From Punctularia strigosozonata HHB-11173 SS5 (taxonomy: Eukaryota > Basidiomycota > Agaricomycetes > Corticiales > Punctulariaceae), in the NCBI RefSeq assembly GCF_000264995.1, contig NW_006767436.1, forward strand, positions 1,204,800 through 1,268,799: a stretch of 64,000 nucleotides of DNA, given 5' to 3'. Every line of letters begins with the position of its first letter. The first letter of the stretch is position 1. Shown piece after piece: positions 61,992 through 64,000 of this stretch. The position numbers were made by a program, and so were the translations under genes. The notes beneath the pieces were generated by a model. The model was not told the origin of the DNA, did no database searches, and saw only the letters and a list, made by a program, of their open reading frames with translations.

Positions 61992-62697
61992 GGCGGGGGT
62001 GAAGGACAGCTGCAGGAGGCGGTCAGCACGTCCGGCGTCTTGAGGGCGGGGAGGAATGCAGATGACGGCGTACATTCGTAGGGTGGCAAAAGAGTGTGGA
62101 GCGGACCGTAGCCCGGGACGCGCTGAGGATATATGCTTGAGACAGGGACGACCAGGAAAGGAGGACTCGGGGACGCGACGCCGCCCTGTCCTGTCCTCTT
62201 AAGGGGCGATCGCGATTCTATGGTTCGAACTCAGCCGCCGAGGCGACCTGGTGCTGACCATGGGCGGCGCCTGCCCCTATTCGCCCGCGCTGTCGTCGGA
62301 TACGGCATGCCAGACGCCAGTTCGGTCAACGGTGTCCGCCGTGAGACCCTCTGCCGGGCCCACGACCGAGCGAGGATACGCGAGATGTTGTTCGCGGCGG
62401 CAGAATTCCGTCCGTGCTCTGGCGTTGAGTGATAGCGGGTGATGGTCAGCATGGCGAGCAACAGCAACAGCAACAACGATCCGGTGAGCTCAGATTGTGG
62501 CTTCACCAACAGAAGCAACTGTTTCCCGCGCTTTCCCCGGGTCAGTCGCCCAATCAGCCTCTTCTGATGCGTCGTCTATTCAGCAGATTGGCGCGCACGT
62601 CCTTCCATGCACGACCCAAATGGATATAACTAGGCTACCGAGCGCATTGCACAGTACAGTCGTTAAAAATACACGGACAGAAACACCTCAACACACT
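61992..62697. promoter_or_regulatory. Promoter of chitin deacetylase and 3' flank of TFIIF alpha
   Basis: 706 bp between two minus-strand genes. GC-rich near the deacetylase start, with no TATA box at the expected spacing and no other gene. Confidence 0.4.
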
Positions 62698-64000
62698 CTA
62701 GCTCGCCTCGGCCGGAACAGGAGAAGGCGACGGCGCTGAACTGCCGTTAGCGTAACGCGGCTTGAGCACCATCTGCCCGTCTCGGACCCTCGCCACCTCC
62801 TTCACGATCTGCGTGAACCTCTTCTTGATCTCCGGCGTGCTCAAGTACGGAGTGAAATGAGAGATGCAGTCGCGGATCTTCGGCGTAGGCGTCGCTTTGA
62901 GCCAGTCAACTACCATCTGCTCGTTGAGCTCGCCCACCGCCTTGCGCTTCTTGGCCTTGGGCTGTCCACCTGTGCCGTCACCGCCTCCGGCGCCTGGCGA
63001 CGGAGCAGCGGATACACCATCGTCGGCCTTGCGCTTGTTCCCCTGTCTTGGTCCGCTGGGGCTTTGCGCCACCGGACTGCCGGCACGGCTACCCGACGCG
63101 ACAGGACTCGTTGCTCGGCTTGCCGAACCCGCTAGCGGACTCGTGGCGCGACTGCCGCCATTTGTCTTGAGCTTGGGCGCCTTCGGGCTCGTAGCCCGTT
63201 TCGCCACGATGGAATGACCGCCATGTCCGACAGGCGAAGTCGCGCGTGAGTTCGGCAAGGACCCGTTGCGACCTCGTGGAGTGTCCGGTTTGCTCGCTGG
63301 CGTCTCTGCCCGCGACTTGGCAGCATCTTCTTCGGCTTGGGCGGCGGGTCCAGTGGACATCGTGGAGATGGGCTCATCCTTCTTTTCCTCCTCCTCCTCT
63401 TCGTCCTATTTTGTCGGGTAAGTGTCGTTCAGGCGTGGATCAGTAAGACTCACCTCGCTGGCGTAAGGATTGCCTTCCTCGTCGCTTTCGTAGTCCTCAG
63501 CGCCTTCACGCCCAACAAGAAGCTTCTTCATGTCTTTCACTTGCTTCCTCAGTGCTGGGTCCTCGATGTCATCGTCTGAATCGTCGACATAGCCTTCCCG
63601 AGTCTTATTTGCAGTTTTGTACTCGCGCTTGAGCCGTTCCTATGAGCATTGAATCAGTCCCGGATCCTCATACGGGTGCCGGGGGAGCGAACCTCGAGTT
63701 CTTTAGCCTCTTCATCTTCCTTATCGTCGGCGTCCATTTTCTCCTCGTCATCGGCGAAGGTCTCCTCAAAGTCCAGCTCATCCAAGTCACCTTCTCCGCC
63801 GAGCTCCTTATCCCTCTTGCGCTTCCAATGATCACCATCCACTTCGTCATCTCCCCCAAATAAGGTGGGGTCCTCCCTGTCCACAGCTCGTAGTTTTCTG
63901 CCACCTGGCCCCAGGCTGGACTGAGAGTTATAGACGAGTGAGCCGTCGAGCGTTCGCCCTTCTGCTTCCGCCTTGAACACTGCCGCAGTTGCGGACGAAG
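62698..64000 (-). CDS. tfg1: TFIIF alpha subunit (RAP74/Tfg1), 5' part outside window
   Basis: Large subunit of general transcription factor TFIIF, bound to RNA polymerase II at initiation. The gene runs off the right edge, so only the C-terminal part is seen. From the edge inward: AVFKAEAEGRTLDGSLVYNS, the acidic GEGDLDELDFEETFADDEEK, ERLKREYKTANKTREGYVDD, a Ser/Pro-rich linker with repeated RATSP units, and the winged-helix end ELNEQMVVDWLKATPTPKIR with CISHFTPYLSTPEIKKRFTQ, the domain that binds the Fcp1 phosphatase. Introns are seen at about 63640-63693 and 63403-63452. Confidence 0.9.

Noticed and set aside
62215-62235. GGTTCGAACTC resembling a tRNA B box
   Set aside because: No A box at proper spacing and no cloverleaf can be drawn; taken as chance.

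Overview
This 64 kb window is nuclear DNA of a filamentous basidiomycete, most likely an Agaricomycete. The genes are dense and cut by many short introns (about 48-65 nt), often with very small exons. Several families are typical of mushroom-forming fungi: a membrane-anchored GH9 endoglucanase, DUF6534 membrane proteins, a MATH/BTB protein, single-TM proteins with a charged juxtamembrane region, and a GPI-type chitin deacetylase. I saw no transposon, rRNA, tRNA or CRISPR array. I splice-modelled 30 genes and one decayed gene by hand. Wherever I give exon sums, the joined exons are in frame and the length is plausible for the family.

Layout. 1-1.2 kb: unexplained DNA. 1.2-5.7 kb: GH9 endoglucanase and a secreted aspartic protease, head to head. 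5.9-11.2 kb: sulfite reductase flavoprotein (MET10) and a PB1-domain low-complexity protein, head to head. 11.5-19.8 kb: purine/cytosine permease, uracil phosphoribosyltransferase and a Dal5-type allantoate/ureidosuccinate permease on the minus strand, with rRNA methyltransferase RRP8 on the plus strand between the last two. 20.4-21.6 kb: GH105. 21.9-29.9 kb: housekeeping genes PRP31, ISU1, TAF9, SEC12 and a NIPA-type Mg2+ transporter. 30.3-32.0 kb: decayed DUF6534 gene. 33.1-43.6 kb: Rck2/Srk1-like kinase, single-TM protein, SmG, disordered protein, MDM10, and a small protein that may be RecA-like. 43.9-50.1 kb: single-TM Cys-rich protein, MATH/BTB protein and PPR protein. 50.4-54.4 kb: ribosomal protein uL29 (RPL35) and a GCK-III kinase. 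55.5-58.9 kb: two tandem intact 7-TM genes. 59.2-64 kb: F-box protein, chitin deacetylase, and TFIIF alpha running off the right edge.

How the genes work together. Three of the four genes at 11.5-19.8 kb form a plausible set for taking up nucleobases and allantoate/ureidosuccinate and feeding uracil into UMP. GH9, GH105, the aspartic protease, the permeases and MET10 fit a saprotroph that feeds on plant polymers and scavenges N and S. The rest is housekeeping or signalling. Ten neighbouring pairs are divergent and share short promoter regions. Unusual throughout are tiny exons (9-19 nt) and seven introns that need a GC donor to keep the conserved reading frame.
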